Shown here: positions 19,172 to 29,155 of the stretch, in pieces
How the letters are laid out: every line of letters starts with the position of its first letter
Numbering within the stretch: position 1 is the first letter of the stretch
DNA from: a virus
Virus record (IMG/VR): IMGVR_UViG_3300031841_002149
Span: 1 to 61,012 of that record
Direction: 5' to 3' (one strand)
Length of the DNA stretch: 61,012 nucleotides
Notes under the pieces: generated by a model
The model's input: only the letters and a program-made list of their open reading frames with translations
What the model was told of the DNA's origin: nothing
The model's database searches: none
Program-made: the position numbers and the translations under genes

Positions 19172-22100
19172 ATGGTAAGGACTGTCAACAAGAAGTACCA
19201 AGTGTGGCTCGCTGGCTACTACGATGACTTCAACGGAGCGAGAGCCATTCCCGATGACACCAACAGTCCGGGTTCCACAAGAAGTCATAGCAATTCCCAC
19301 CACGGCAACCCGATGAACGGAGAGGCCACGTTGAACCCCCGATACCGATGGGCCGAGCCTGATAGGGATCAGACCGGATCGAATCTCTACGCTTCCTCCA
19401 CCAACAAGTTCTTGCAGAACGACGGTGTGTTTGAGTATATCTCGTATGACGATACAAGGCAAAGCAGCAGCGAATGGGAAGGTAGGGCGCAGTTGCAATA
19501 CCCCGACGGCCACGTTGCCAACAGATACAGGTTCGCAGGGTCAGGTAGCGTGGGCTACCAACGGTTCGTTAACGGCTACGACACCATAGGCTCGTATCTC
19601 GTTCCCACAGGCAGCAACGACGCTACTTTCGGTAGGGCGGCCATGAACGGCTACACAAGCAGCCTGTACGAAGACCCTTTGGAGGCGGATCAGTCAAACG
19701 CTGGTGTCACAGACACCACAGGGGATTTCGTGCAAAGGGCGCACCTCGCTGGTGTGTGGATGGGTGAGCAGTTTCAGGAAACCTCATCAAACACACCCCA
19801 CACCCTGTTTGCCGAGGTCACTTCCCCCGCCAAGAAGCCGTTCCTAGTCGTTCAGTCCTCAAGGTGGGACAGCACCGACAATGAGAACACACCGACTTTG
19901 ATCTACGATGGTCCTTTGAATACAAGACTCGATGGCGATGTGTTTACAACGCGCCTTTGCTTGAGGACGTTGACGGGGGCCGGTACGACGAATTGGAACA
20001 AGATAAACCTTCAGTTTGAGATAGGCTTCGCAGCACCAACAAGCGCACTGACGGACACAGGGTTCAGTGGCACACCAGCCGTTGACTTCACCATACCTAT
20101 CAACGACACAGGACTTGTTATTTCCCCTAACATAACATACGACCAAACAGGTCTGCTATACAATGACCTAGATCAAGAACAATCTTATGACAACGATGAC
20201 GCTTGGCTTGACATAGACTTCGTTATGGACTACACCAACACTAGATACGACATATATGTGAACGGAACAAGGGTCAAGCAAAACCAAGCCATGAACGGAT
20301 CACCCACACCAGCCGATCTATACGGCTATCAAATCACTGTCAAGAACAACAGTTCTCACACCCAAAACGGTTATGTTTCCTACTTGATGGTTGATCGTGT
20401 AGGTGTAGTCAGATACTTGACGGACAACGTGACGGGAGACACAGACGATGCCCCCATCACAAGCCTGAAGATGACCCGATCCACTAATGGTATATCTTCC
20501 TGTCAAGTAAAGGTATCGGACATACCTGACTTACACACAGACGGAGTGAGGGGAAGTGTCGCAGCAAACTACGCACACAACCTCAAAGACCTATTTGTGG
20601 CTACCTCCGCCCTTGATTGGAACTTGCTCATCTTCGGTGACACCGACACAAGAATGGACAGGCCACTGTGGAGGGGTATAGTCGAGAAGTTCAACATTAC
20701 ACAGAAAGCAAGAGACAGGAATCTCACATTCGATGCACGGGACTCTCTTAGCGTCATGGACCGCACCGTTCCCCTGTGGGAAGTAGGACAGGAGGCACTG
20801 AACGACAGCGAGGAAGACACACCCTATTGGCTCTATGAGGCCAAGGGATTCAAGGATGTCATGAACATGGGTGTCACAAAGTTAAAACTTCTCAACAACG
20901 ATTTGGGTTTCGACAAGGATAGCGGCCACATAGAGACATCCACGCAAAGGACGCAGTTGGGTTCCGGCCATCCCATACAGATGTATAACAACGAGAACTC
21001 GGTGTATGGTCCCAACGACGTAGAGAACTATTATGAGGGTCTTGGTGTCACTTGCGTCTACAAGAATGCGAGCGGCCACACAGTAGTAGAATTAGAGCGT
21101 GATCCCGGCACTCTCAGCACGGGAATCAACTTCATCAACTTTACAAACCACAACGCAACAAACAAGACCGTAAGCACTCAATCATCCGATGGTAAGACGC
21201 TGACGTTTGACGGGTCTGTTGCTGCTCAAACACTTACTTTTACGGGAGAAACAGCCAAGATCATCTATATGGGGAAGGCTTGGGGTCCGTTCTTCGATTA
21301 CCAACTATACACCAATATCCCACCATACAACCAACAGTGGCCTAGCATAGACTCCACGCACCCAAACAGCACATACTATGGAACCTTCGGCAACGCTGCT
21401 GACCTACACTTCATCTTCGATGCAGACCCCGGCCTTTCCGTAGGCGATGAGTTTGCGATAAATGGCGTAAACGATGCAGGAACCGCAACAGTTCCTTCTG
21501 CCTACATAGGGAAGCATAAGGTAAAGCAGATACAAACCACCAAGTCATACTTCAATGACACGATAACAGGCACAAACGACGCTAAGATTTGGTGGGTCAA
21601 GACGCACACACAGTATCAAGGTAGCGAACTAGGAGACTATTCTGCGAACACACTACTATACTCAACAGCACGGGTAAGTTGGTCTAAGGATAAAGGTAAT
21701 ATTGACACCGTAGAGGAACTGCCATACAGGGCCTTGCACGCCCGTTGGATGCGTGACCTACCTCAATCGCTGTGGTTCCAATACCACTTCGGAGTGATAA
21801 ACAAAGACGCTGTGAACAACGCCAATCTAGCACAGCAAGCGATCAGTGCCAGCCAAACCCTCACATCATCGAGCAACAAACTACAAGTCACTTCTACGAC
21901 TTACTCAAATGTGCCACAATACGGTGTCGCTGAGATTTGGCAATGGAATGGAACAGGTCCGGTGAACAGCAACAACTTGGTCTTTAGGGGTAAGTTCGTG
22001 TATCAAGGAAAGGTGACATCAGGAAGTGACTACTATCTGATAGGATGCAAGTATATGCCTACTATTACCGTGGGAATAGTATCTACCTACTACTTGAAGG

Positions 22101-25100
22101 TGCGAAGCATACAAGATGACTACAAACACGTTTGGTTGCTATGGTCAGACATGAGGAACAACGGCAAGGCTGATGCAGATGGTAGCGAGAGAAAGAAAGA
22201 CTTCGGATTGCAACACCCTGTCACTGAAAACTACGAGGTCGATATGTTCTACGTCGATCAGACCGACGCAGATGGAAACATCGACAAGTTTGCGAGCCTG
22301 AAAGTGGGAGAGGACATAGATATTTGGAATGTGGACGCAACGGCTGATCCCGTGACAAACATAGCCTTCTCCAAGCCAGCAGATTACTCCACATCGAGAG
22401 CGGTCACAGCAATCAGCAACGTGGCTGGCAAACTAAGAATATCGACAAGCACAACAACAGGAGTAGTAGCCGGTGATTATGTGCATCTAGTAGGAACACA
22501 AGACCACGATGGAGGACATCTCGTTGATTCCGTATCTGCTGGAAGCAGTATAACGACAACTACCACATTTGTCAGCACCACATTGTCTGTTAGCGGCACG
22601 GCTCTATACTACCCGACTACAGGTAGCGAAGAGGACTTGTCGCAATACCAAGATTGGGAGGACAAGGGCGGTGCTTTCCTAGTTGTGGACTCATCTCCTT
22701 TCTTTAATCTTAACACTAACTCTAATGATGGAAAGACCGGACAAGAGGCTGGTGGCGCAACTGACCTCATAGACTACACATCAAACAGCAAGGGCCAACC
22801 TACGTTGATAGACAACTATTGGGCCGAGGCGATTACCTCTCATCTAACAACCGGAGATAAGGGACTAACTCATCCTAATGCACAATACATAATATCAGAT
22901 GCTACGTTTGTATCTGACCTAGATAACAACCAAACTTATCTAAATACGAATTACTTGGGTCTTCCCGTCAACGATGCTAGTATATTTGCACAAAACGGCT
23001 ATGGTCAAATGAGAGCGGTGTTAGATAACAATGAGAATGTGCAAGACTTCTACTTCTCATGGACAGGTAGGATAGAGAGCGAGTTAGGTTCCTACACTGT
23101 AGCCACAGCAGGTTCAAGTGCTACTTTTGAAGGTAGGACAACACAAGAGATAACAGTATCGGGCAGTCCTAATTTTGACTTGAATGGCATAAAAGAAGGT
23201 ATGGTTGTCGTTAGAACCAAGGGAAGTACGGAAACCATACACAATATCATAAACTTAGGAGAAACTGACGACAGTAACCAAGGAAATACACTGATCGTGC
23301 AAGGTAGTGATTGGGCTGCTACTGATACATTTGTAGTGCCGCCGCAGTTGGGCAAAGTGTATATGACACAATTGACTGAAAATGAGATAAACTTGGCTTT
23401 GGCAAGCAGAACGGGCTTTGAAGATGCCATTAGAGACAAATTCAACGCAGAACAGGGGAATACATGGGACATATTTGGATTAAAAGCGTCAAGAGAGGCT
23501 AGCAAGAGGGTCGAAGTTCACCCAACTATAGGTTCTGCTTTTATGCTAAGATTAATGATGCACATGGACGGGTTCATCAAGAGCAGAAACAGTGGTACTT
23601 TCTTTGAGAACGACAAGATACGGACCTTGTGGAATGCAGCCATAACAGACAGTTGGCTGCCACCAACACGTTTGACCGCCATGTATGACATCAACAACGT
23701 GCCAAATACTAGCATCATGACCACATACAACGATACGTCGTCAAACGACAGTTATGGGTCGATGTTGGACACAAGAAACAAGACCTTGGCTTCCATATTG
23801 AATTCTATGAGGCAAAACAGTGGCTTTGGAGATACGAATGAGATAAAGACGACTTTCTCATACTTAATAGGTCACGATGGTAGGTTGGAATTCAGGCCAA
23901 AATACAACTCTCATCTCTCATTCGATAGGCAGAACATGAAGATAGCCAACTTCTCGTCTGTCACGACATCGCAGATCACGAATGTCAGGGTTTACTACAA
24001 CGGAGGTGCTTCTTTCATTGACTATCCCAAACCAGCGACCACTGACACGACAAGATGGCGAATATTGGAGAAACCTGCGATCACAAGCGGAGAGGAAGCA
24101 CGTTTCCTAGCAAAACAAGAATACAACAAAAACCAAAACGCACCCATGAGCCTGTCCATAGAGCCTATCTTAGAGTCAGATGTGGATTACAAGATGATAG
24201 AGAGCGGAAGATACGGCTACATAGCCGATCCATACATCGCCTTGAAGGGCAAAGGTGCAAACGTAGCATCGGAATACAAGTATGTCACGAATTGGACACG
24301 TTTGGGAGGCGGAGGCGCGTTGTTCCCCGGTATGGTCAACGCTCTTGACGGCAACCAAGCGACAACCACGGACATATACGCAAGATACGGGAGTAGCGCA
24401 ATAGACAATACCTCATCTAGCATCACATACACCAACAACTACACATGGTATGGGGCGAACTCGATCTCATATGCCTTGCAGGTAGTGGATGTGACTAACA
24501 AACTACCTTTCGTAAGCGCAACTAGCGGCGAGTCCTTGAGAGTTTGGATAGACTTGAAATCATCACAAGCGTCCGACGCTACAATAGATACGGCAGAATT
24601 CACCATATACTTATACGATTATAGTTTCGCTACTGATAGGGCTAGAGCGGCCACGACAGAAGGGGCGGCAAATATAGACGTGAAACACAGTGGATTCTAC
24701 GAAATATCAGTTCCTACGAGTTATGACAATTCTGCTGGCGGAAAGGTGATAGTATCGTTCAACGCAGAATACTGTCGTGCGCTTCTCAGGCACAGGTGCG
24801 GCGACCCGTCAAGTGCGAACATCCTAGCGAGAAAGGCGACGAACACCAACACTATCTTCCCGATAGGAAAGAGGGAATACGACTTCCAAGCCGGAACGAT
24901 GAACGATAGGGCAGAATGGTACGCTCCACGTATAAATATATGTAGAGACATGGCATATCATCCCGCCACGATAGTATCTGTCACCGATCCGGGTTTGGGA
25001 CTCAACACGGCAACGAACATGGTCGTGCAAGATGTATCGTGGAATGTCATGGCTGGTCAAACTGACCAAGTAATGTTGAAGTTAGAGCGGGATGAATCCA

Positions 25101-25972
25101 TAAAGGTCGGTAGTTTGACTACATATCTGTTCAATCCAAACAGTGCAGGGTCGCAAATGGCTAATGATTGGGGTCAGAATCTAAACCCGCCAATCATAGG
25201 ATCAGACGCACTTGCTCCCACTCCACCTACCAACACACCATCTACCGATGGAACACCAACATTAATAACAGGAGGCAGCACTGACACACAAATAGGCTTC
25301 GGAGACACAAGCGTTAGCATCAACCAATACTCAAGAGGTTCTTTCGGTAGGATTAGAGGTAGGATGAACTTCAATGACTTAGGAAACAGCAAACTAGCAG
25401 TTTTGGGTCAGAACAGAACGGGAGCCACACCAACGGCTATGTTGGGAATAGAAGGTGGAGAGGGGTCTATCATCGCAACCGGAGGTTCTGCCGCTCTAAC
25501 AGCCGATGGCTACGTCTTCGGTGGCAAGGGCAAGAGATACACCGGAGACAGTTTCGCTGGTAACTTGACAAGTCAGAAAGTAAGCCTACAAACGCAGTTC
25601 GTGACACCTGAGAACGTAGTAAATGACGATATTATTGTCACCGCAAAAGTAAGTTGTGGTGATTTCAACACATCTCAGACTGCTGTGCTTGAAACGACTG
25701 TCACTAATACTCAGACAGGAGCAAGTGTGAGTGCGACTACTAACATATCCACGAACACAGACAGAAAGACAGTCGATCTGATACCAAGCACTACTCTATC
25801 AGGTATAAGCAATCCTAAGACTAGATTGGAAGTGAATATCGTCAGAAAGCCCGGAACAGGAAGTGACAACGCAGACTCTACATCTGTGACCCTACACAAC
25901 TTGGATGTGAGGATGAACAGGGCAGCGACCCCAACCGCTTCCAAGTCTGCTCAGTTCTCTACGTTCTCGTAG
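19172..25972 (+). CDS. Giant tail-tip/baseplate hub protein
   Basis: A 2266-residue protein immediately after the tape measure, the position of distal-tail and hub proteins. The N-terminal part (about 1-400) is beta-rich with LamG-like features. Residues about 410-540 resemble a hub domain (VKVSDIPDL; RPLWRGIVEKFNITQKARDR; FDARDSLSVMD), in the style of gp27-like 'tail protein' domains that convert coordinates of rings. Another hub-like segment is near 1570-1640 (SYLIGHDGRLEFRPKY). The C-terminus is repetitive and G/T-rich. SD is AAGGTGAGTG. The C-terminal coding end overlaps the end of a convergent gene by 22 nt. Confidence 0.65.
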   Translation: MVRTVNKKYQVWLAGYYDDFNGARAIPDDTNSPGSTRSHSNSHHGNPMNGEATLNPRYRWAEPDRDQTGSNLYASSTNKFLQNDGVFEYISYDDTRQSSSEWEGRAQLQYPDGHVANRYRFAGSGSVGYQRFVNGYDTIGSYLVPTGSNDATFGRAAMNGYTSSLYEDPLEADQSNAGVTDTTGDFVQRAHLAGVWMGEQFQETSSNTPHTLFAEVTSPAKKPFLVVQSSRWDSTDNENTPTLIYDGPLNTRLDGDVFTTRLCLRTLTGAGTTNWNKINLQFEIGFAAPTSALTDTGFSGTPAVDFTIPINDTGLVISPNITYDQTGLLYNDLDQEQSYDNDDAWLDIDFVMDYTNTRYDIYVNGTRVKQNQAMNGSPTPADLYGYQITVKNNSSHTQNGYVSYLMVDRVGVVRYLTDNVTGDTDDAPITSLKMTRSTNGISSCQVKVSDIPDLHTDGVRGSVAANYAHNLKDLFVATSALDWNLLIFGDTDTRMDRPLWRGIVEKFNITQKARDRNLTFDARDSLSVMDRTVPLWEVGQEALNDSEEDTPYWLYEAKGFKDVMNMGVTKLKLLNNDLGFDKDSGHIETSTQRTQLGSGHPIQMYNNENSVYGPNDVENYYEGLGVTCVYKNASGHTVVELERDPGTLSTGINFINFTNHNATNKTVSTQSSDGKTLTFDGSVAAQTLTFTGETAKIIYMGKAWGPFFDYQLYTNIPPYNQQWPSIDSTHPNSTYYGTFGNAADLHFIFDADPGLSVGDEFAINGVNDAGTATVPSAYIGKHKVKQIQTTKSYFNDTITGTNDAKIWWVKTHTQYQGSELGDYSANTLLYSTARVSWSKDKGNIDTVEELPYRALHARWMRDLPQSLWFQYHFGVINKDAVNNANLAQQAISASQTLTSSSNKLQVTSTTYSNVPQYGVAEIWQWNGTGPVNSNNLVFRGKFVYQGKVTSGSDYYLIGCKYMPTITVGIVSTYYLKVRSIQDDYKHVWLLWSDMRNNGKADADGSERKKDFGLQHPVTENYEVDMFYVDQTDADGNIDKFASLKVGEDIDIWNVDATADPVTNIAFSKPADYSTSRAVTAISNVAGKLRISTSTTTGVVAGDYVHLVGTQDHDGGHLVDSVSAGSSITTTTTFVSTTLSVSGTALYYPTTGSEEDLSQYQDWEDKGGAFLVVDSSPFFNLNTNSNDGKTGQEAGGATDLIDYTSNSKGQPTLIDNYWAEAITSHLTTGDKGLTHPNAQYIISDATFVSDLDNNQTYLNTNYLGLPVNDASIFAQNGYGQMRAVLDNNENVQDFYFSWTGRIESELGSYTVATAGSSATFEGRTTQEITVSGSPNFDLNGIKEGMVVVRTKGSTETIHNIINLGETDDSNQGNTLIVQGSDWAATDTFVVPPQLGKVYMTQLTENEINLALASRTGFEDAIRDKFNAEQGNTWDIFGLKASREASKRVEVHPTIGSAFMLRLMMHMDGFIKSRNSGTFFENDKIRTLWNAAITDSWLPPTRLTAMYDINNVPNTSIMTTYNDTSSNDSYGSMLDTRNKTLASILNSMRQNSGFGDTNEIKTTFSYLIGHDGRLEFRPKYNSHLSFDRQNMKIANFSSVTTSQITNVRVYYNGGASFIDYPKPATTDTTRWRILEKPAITSGEEARFLAKQEYNKNQNAPMSLSIEPILESDVDYKMIESGRYGYIADPYIALKGKGANVASEYKYVTNWTRLGGGGALFPGMVNALDGNQATTTDIYARYGSSAIDNTSSSITYTNNYTWYGANSISYALQVVDVTNKLPFVSATSGESLRVWIDLKSSQASDATIDTAEFTIYLYDYSFATDRARAATTEGAANIDVKHSGFYEISVPTSYDNSAGGKVIVSFNAEYCRALLRHRCGDPSSANILARKATNTNTIFPIGKREYDFQAGTMNDRAEWYAPRINICRDMAYHPATIVSVTDPGLGLNTATNMVVQDVSWNVMAGQTDQVMLKLERDESIKVGSLTTYLFNPNSAGSQMANDWGQNLNPPIIGSDALAPTPPTNTPSTDGTPTLITGGSTDTQIGFGDTSVSINQYSRGSFGRIRGRMNFNDLGNSKLAVLGQNRTGATPTAMLGIEGGEGSIIATGGSAALTADGYVFGGKGKRYTGDSFAGNLTSQKVSLQTQFVTPENVVNDDIIVTAKVSCGDFNTSQTAVLETTVTNTQTGASVSATTNISTNTDRKTVDLIPSTTLSGISNPKTRLEVNIVRKPGTGSDNADSTSVTLHNLDVRMNRAATPTASKSAQFSTFS

Positions 25973-26658
25973 GAATTTCGTAGGGCTAGAATGTCCTTGG
26001 CACGCTTCCTACCGATGCCTTCAATCTCCATCAGTGACTTCTGTGTTGTGCGTGAGCGTAGTATTCCCGGCAGACTACCGAACTTCTTCAAGAGTTTCTC
26101 GGCTGTCGCAGGTGTCACGCCCTGAACTGTGGAAAGAGCGGCTATCCGTGGGTCGAGGTCGAACTTCTTGACGGAGTGTATGATGTCGGGATGGTGGTTG
26201 CTGAGAGCCATGCCGTCCTGTGTGTGGTTGACGACCAACCACTCCACGAAGTCGTCCATGCTGATAACCTCCATGTACTTTATCTTGGGGAATCGCTGAT
26301 AGAATGTGATCTTGAACTGATTTATGACCTTCTTCATCCGGGCCATCTCCATAGCGATCTGCTTGGCCGACGGCCTTCTGCTTCCCTGCACCCACGGCTT
26401 GAGTTTCGTGCCGTAGACGAGCAGCACGGGGTTCTCGTAGTTCTCTTGCAAGTCCCGCAACTGCGCTACAATCGTGCGCGTCCTACCTATTCCCAAGATA
26501 GACCGGTAGAGGTCATTTATCTCCTTGGCCTCTATTCCCCACTTGCCTATCTGATAGTCGGCTGATGCCATCCTACATACTTTTACCTTATCACTACCCA
26601 TTCTCATGAGCAGTTTGTTGACTACTTTGGGATTTTCCCGGTCATCGACCAAGAGCAT
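25951..26658 (-). CDS. XPF/ERCC4-family structure-specific endonuclease
   Basis: A 235-residue nuclease of the Hef/XPF/Mus81 family, which cuts branched DNA during repair or replication-fork processing. The catalytic core is visible: VDDRE at 4-8, ADY at 33-35 and EAKEINDL at 43-50, corresponding to the family D...GDY...ERKxxxDL signature, with ERK here EAK. Tandem helix-hairpin-helix elements follow (PATAEKLLKKFGSLPGI; LMEIEGIGRKRAKDIL). The start at 26658 is leaderless: TTAAATATA lies about 26 nt upstream. Its 3' end overlaps the convergent tail gene. Confidence 0.85.
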   Translation of the reverse strand: MLLVDDRENPKVVNKLLMRMGSDKVKVCRMASADYQIGKWGIEAKEINDLYRSILGIGRTRTIVAQLRDLQENYENPVLLVYGTKLKPWVQGSRRPSAKQIAMEMARMKKVINQFKITFYQRFPKIKYMEVISMDDFVEWLVVNHTQDGMALSNHHPDIIHSVKKFDLDPRIAALSTVQGVTPATAEKLLKKFGSLPGILRSRTTQKSLMEIEGIGRKRAKDILALRNSYENVEN

Positions 26659-26693
26659 GATAGATGTAGTCTTATGGGTATATTTAAGGCGTT
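26659..26693 (-). promoter_or_regulatory. Leaderless TATA promoter of the ERCC4 nuclease
   Basis: TTAAATATA at 26679-26687 (read on the minus strand) is centred about 26 nt before the ATG and no SD is present, the layout of an archaeal leaderless promoter. It starts immediately after the stop of the small zinc-ribbon gene. Confidence 0.55.
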
Positions 26694-26852
26694 TCAAAAT
26701 CCGTAGTGCTGATACACTTCGTCTTGCAACACTACTATGTGCATTTTACAAGTATCGCAGTATTTTTCAGTCGATTTGTCGAGGTGGAACTCGCAGTTGC
26801 AGTTCGGGCAGTTTTGTAGTTCTTCGGGTTTCATTTTTAACATTGTCATCAT
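26694..26852 (-). CDS. Small zinc-ribbon protein
   Basis: A 52-residue protein with two CxxC knuckles (CPNC at 16-19 and CDTC at about 35-38) separated by 15-20 residues, a classical zinc ribbon. The ATG at 26852 is chosen because AAGGAG sits 8 nt upstream; an in-frame ATG at 26876 would overlap the primase gene. Probably a nucleic-acid- or protein-binding adaptor of the replication operon. Confidence 0.6.
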   Translation of the reverse strand: MMTMLKMKPEELQNCPNCNCEFHLDKSTEKYCDTCKMHIVVLQDEVYQHYGF

Positions 26853-26856
26853 TTTA

Positions 26857-27864
26857 TCATCTCCTTGTTCCGTCATCTCGCCAGCATGAGCCGGGACAGC
26901 CTATCTTCGCTGCCAGCCATGAGCAAGTGGGAGTGTTTTCGTGGTCGAGTATGGATCGGACGTGCATACGAGTCTCGGACGGGTTGAAGTCCCTCCAACC
27001 CAACTTTCCGATGAAGTCTGTCATCTCGACGGTTATCTCATCTTTCTGTGCTGCCGTGAGTGAGGCAGGGGGAACGAACCACCTGAGATTCTCATACAAG
27101 TGGTAGGCCAACGCCAATCTTGGTGCGTGCTTGGGATTCTCATGGGCGATGGCTTGTTCTATGCACGGAGGTATGGGAATCTGCCCCGCAGACCCTACCT
27201 TTTCGTGCATGACAGATTGAAATGTCATTTCGATTTGGGGATTGGCTGCGATCCACTTGGTTATGCTGAAATCACTGTGTTTTGGCGTGCCTCGGAACGG
27301 GTCAAGGTCTTTGAACCGAGACTCAGGCTTAGAGGGAATATTGTAGCCAATAGGATTAGCGGCAAATTCTTCTGTGTCTATGTTGACCGCCCACTTCTGA
27401 CGGGTCGGGTTGTAGGTGTCGGGTATGCGAGTCAACTTCTGCGGGTGTCCCACGCCATCGAGGGTCTTGAGTCCCTTCGCCATCTGTCGCTCGTAGCGGT
27501 CAACGTGCTTGGCTATGGCCGTTCCCATGACAGGCTTCTCAAACATCTGATGGATGTGGAAGCCTCGGCCCGTGAACACCGTCCTGATGTCACCATCAAG
27601 CCGATTGATCAGTTCTGCTGCATCTAGTTTCACGTCTTCCAAGGAACCACCTTCTTCTATGTCAAAGTCCCACCAAGCCCGGTCCATGATCACCGAAGCG
27701 ATGTCCATTTTCCAAGGTCTTGTGGGGTCAGCACGCTGGTATGAGTAGAGCGACGTATAGCACGATGCCCTACCATTCACACGACTAACATAATCGTCAA
27801 AGTTCTGTCGGCTGTCACAGGGAGTACGTCGCAAACCTATCTCACGGGGAAATGACAGTAGCAT
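26857..27864 (-). CDS. Archaeo-eukaryotic primase, PriS-like core with PriL-like Fe-S C-terminus
   Basis: A 335-residue DNA primase. AEP motifs: DFD at 67-69 within WWDFDIEEG (metal-binding DxD), GRGFHIH at 99-105 (the sGRGxHxH nucleotide site) and RIPDTYN at 146-152 (third motif). The C-terminal ~110 residues hold four cysteines at 234 (IPPCIEQ), 314, 323 and 327 (TCSWLAAKIGCPGSC), spaced as in the 4Fe-4S domain of the large primase subunit PriL. One polypeptide thus appears to join the two functions. The start at 27864 has GAGGTGT 8 nt upstream. It makes primers for the viral PolB. Confidence 0.8.
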   Translation of the reverse strand: MLLSFPREIGLRRTPCDSRQNFDDYVSRVNGRASCYTSLYSYQRADPTRPWKMDIASVIMDRAWWDFDIEEGGSLEDVKLDAAELINRLDGDIRTVFTGRGFHIHQMFEKPVMGTAIAKHVDRYERQMAKGLKTLDGVGHPQKLTRIPDTYNPTRQKWAVNIDTEEFAANPIGYNIPSKPESRFKDLDPFRGTPKHSDFSITKWIAANPQIEMTFQSVMHEKVGSAGQIPIPPCIEQAIAHENPKHAPRLALAYHLYENLRWFVPPASLTAAQKDEITVEMTDFIGKLGWRDFNPSETRMHVRSILDHENTPTCSWLAAKIGCPGSCWRDDGTRR

Positions 27865-27868
27865 GATA

Positions 27869-28012
27869 TTACACCTCTTGCTGGTGTCCACACTCACATC
27901 CCATCACGGTTATCAACTTAGGGGTCATCCCCTCTTGGCCTGTGACCTGCCAAACGTCTTCTTTGCCTTCCCAACGGTCTTCATGACCGCAAGCGGCACA
28001 TACTACCTTCAT
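27869..28012 (-). CDS. Small zinc-ribbon protein
   Basis: A 47-residue protein, MKVVCAACGHEDRWEG at its start and CECGHQQEV at its end. Two cysteine pairs (CAAC and CEC, each followed by G-H) form a likely zinc ribbon. The ATG overlaps the stop of the Cas4-like nuclease (ATGA) and its own end carries the SD of the primase gene. Function unknown. Confidence 0.6.
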   Translation of the reverse strand: MKVVCAACGHEDRWEGKEDVWQVTGQEGMTPKLITVMGCECGHQQEV

Positions 28013-28857
28013 ACATCCCACTCCGTCATACCGTTTAGTTCAGCCTCGCAGTTAAGCGAAAAATCGCACCAAACAGGGCAGAAATAGTCATTCCATTTCA
28101 TCGGCCACTGTTGGGATGTCAATGACTCTATAGTGTCGTATAAGTTTTCTTCAAAGGTATTAAGAGAACGCTCTCGGAAAGGCTCAAGCAGGGCGAACCC
28201 ACGCTCAGGGCCGACCCACATCGTCTTTCCTCTCTTGTTGCCCTCAAGCAGCAGGTTGTCGTTGAGGTCTTCGGGTATCTCGTAATCAGGCGTGATGTAG
28301 AGGAAATGAGTCACCTCGTCGTAGCCCAAGGCCCTTAGCATACGGGTGTAGTAGACCAACTCCTTGCGTGTCCTACCTAGTTTGCTCATACCCATGTTGC
28401 CTGTCTTTAACTCGACAAGGCACAGGCCACCGTCGGGATGCCGTATCACACCGTCGATGAGGCCGACCCATATGATCTCATGACCGTCGAACTGCTCATA
28501 CACCTGATGCTTTATCTCAGCCTCGACAACCTCAAGGCCACCAAGGTCGTGCGCTATCTGATGTATTAGTAAGGTAAGACTATCTACGCCCTCGTCTTCT
28601 TCCACGCCTTGCTCGGCGGCGACTTCGGGAATGACTTCAGGACCACTTAGAAGACCATGCTCCATCACAGTATGCACGGCTGTTCCCCTAATCATTTCCT
28701 CAGTGGGAGGCGCACGGGGAATGTCAGCGACATACGACCAATAGAACTGACGTGGACACTTCATGTAGGTCATCAAAGAGGACTTGCTGATACGCAAGAT
28801 ACCGTCACCGGGACGGTACGAGGAACGAGATACTTGATCTTCACTCGCTCTCGTCAT
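28009..28857 (-). CDS. PD-(D/E)XK exonuclease, Cas4/RecB-like with Fe-S cysteines
   Basis: A 282-residue nuclease of the Cas4/AddB superfamily. Visible are H62 of GTAVH, D135 (LIDGV), E149-x-K151 (LVELKTG) and the following tyrosine-rich helix (KELVYYTRML) that forms the QxxxY-like motif. Four cysteines at 34 (KCPRQF), 260, 264 and 270 (CPVWCDFSLNC) match the Fe-S cluster of Cas4 enzymes. Such proteins resect or trim DNA ends and are common in archaeal viruses. No other Cas genes are nearby, so a replication or recombination role is more likely than CRISPR adaptation. Confidence 0.85.
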   Translation of the reverse strand: MTRASEDQVSRSSYRPGDGILRISKSSLMTYMKCPRQFYWSYVADIPRAPPTEEMIRGTAVHTVMEHGLLSGPEVIPEVAAEQGVEEDEGVDSLTLLIHQIAHDLGGLEVVEAEIKHQVYEQFDGHEIIWVGLIDGVIRHPDGGLCLVELKTGNMGMSKLGRTRKELVYYTRMLRALGYDEVTHFLYITPDYEIPEDLNDNLLLEGNKRGKTMWVGPERGFALLEPFRERSLNTFEENLYDTIESLTSQQWPMKWNDYFCPVWCDFSLNCEAELNGMTEWDV

Positions 28858-29155
28858 TCATAATCAGCCCGCTATCCCAATCTTCCACTGTCGTTTGCTT
28901 GTTATCAAAAAGGTTCTCTCCACAGGTGGGACATTCATCTTGCTTTGGAAGTCCGTTGATGATAGGTCTTGTGACATGCTCACCACAGTTGGCGCACGTT
29001 ATGTCCTCCGTCTTGCCCATGTCTTTCAACAGGGCAAACAGAACAATGTTTAGTTTGCTTAGTTGGTTGTCAACTATGCTAAACGCTTGCACCGTCTGTC
29101 CCATAAATGTCTGTATCTGTTCTGCAAATTCAGCGAATGTCTTATCCTGCTTCAT
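28841..29155 (-). CDS. Helical zinc-ribbon protein
   Basis: A 104-residue protein: an N-terminal helical part (MKQDKTFAEFAEQIQTFMGQ) then a zinc ribbon with CANCGEH (about 55) and CPTCGEN (about 75). The start at 29155 is preceded by GAGGTGACAAC and by a promoter-like GTTTATAGCCG. It overlaps the next nuclease gene by 17 nt. Possibly a DNA-binding partner of the nuclease. No family recognised. Confidence 0.6.
   Translation of the reverse strand: MKQDKTFAEFAEQIQTFMGQTVQAFSIVDNQLSKLNIVLFALLKDMGKTEDITCANCGEHVTRPIINGLPKQDECPTCGENLFDNKQTTVEDWDSGLIMNDESE

Noticed and set aside
24055-24348. A 97-residue plus-strand ORF in another frame inside the tail-hub gene
   Set aside because: It is a frame shadow with arginine-rich, unlikely composition and no independent start signals.
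28009-28857. The Cas4-like nuclease as a sign of a CRISPR system
   Set aside because: No repeats/spacers and no other Cas genes are present; Cas4-like nucleases are common in archaeal viruses.
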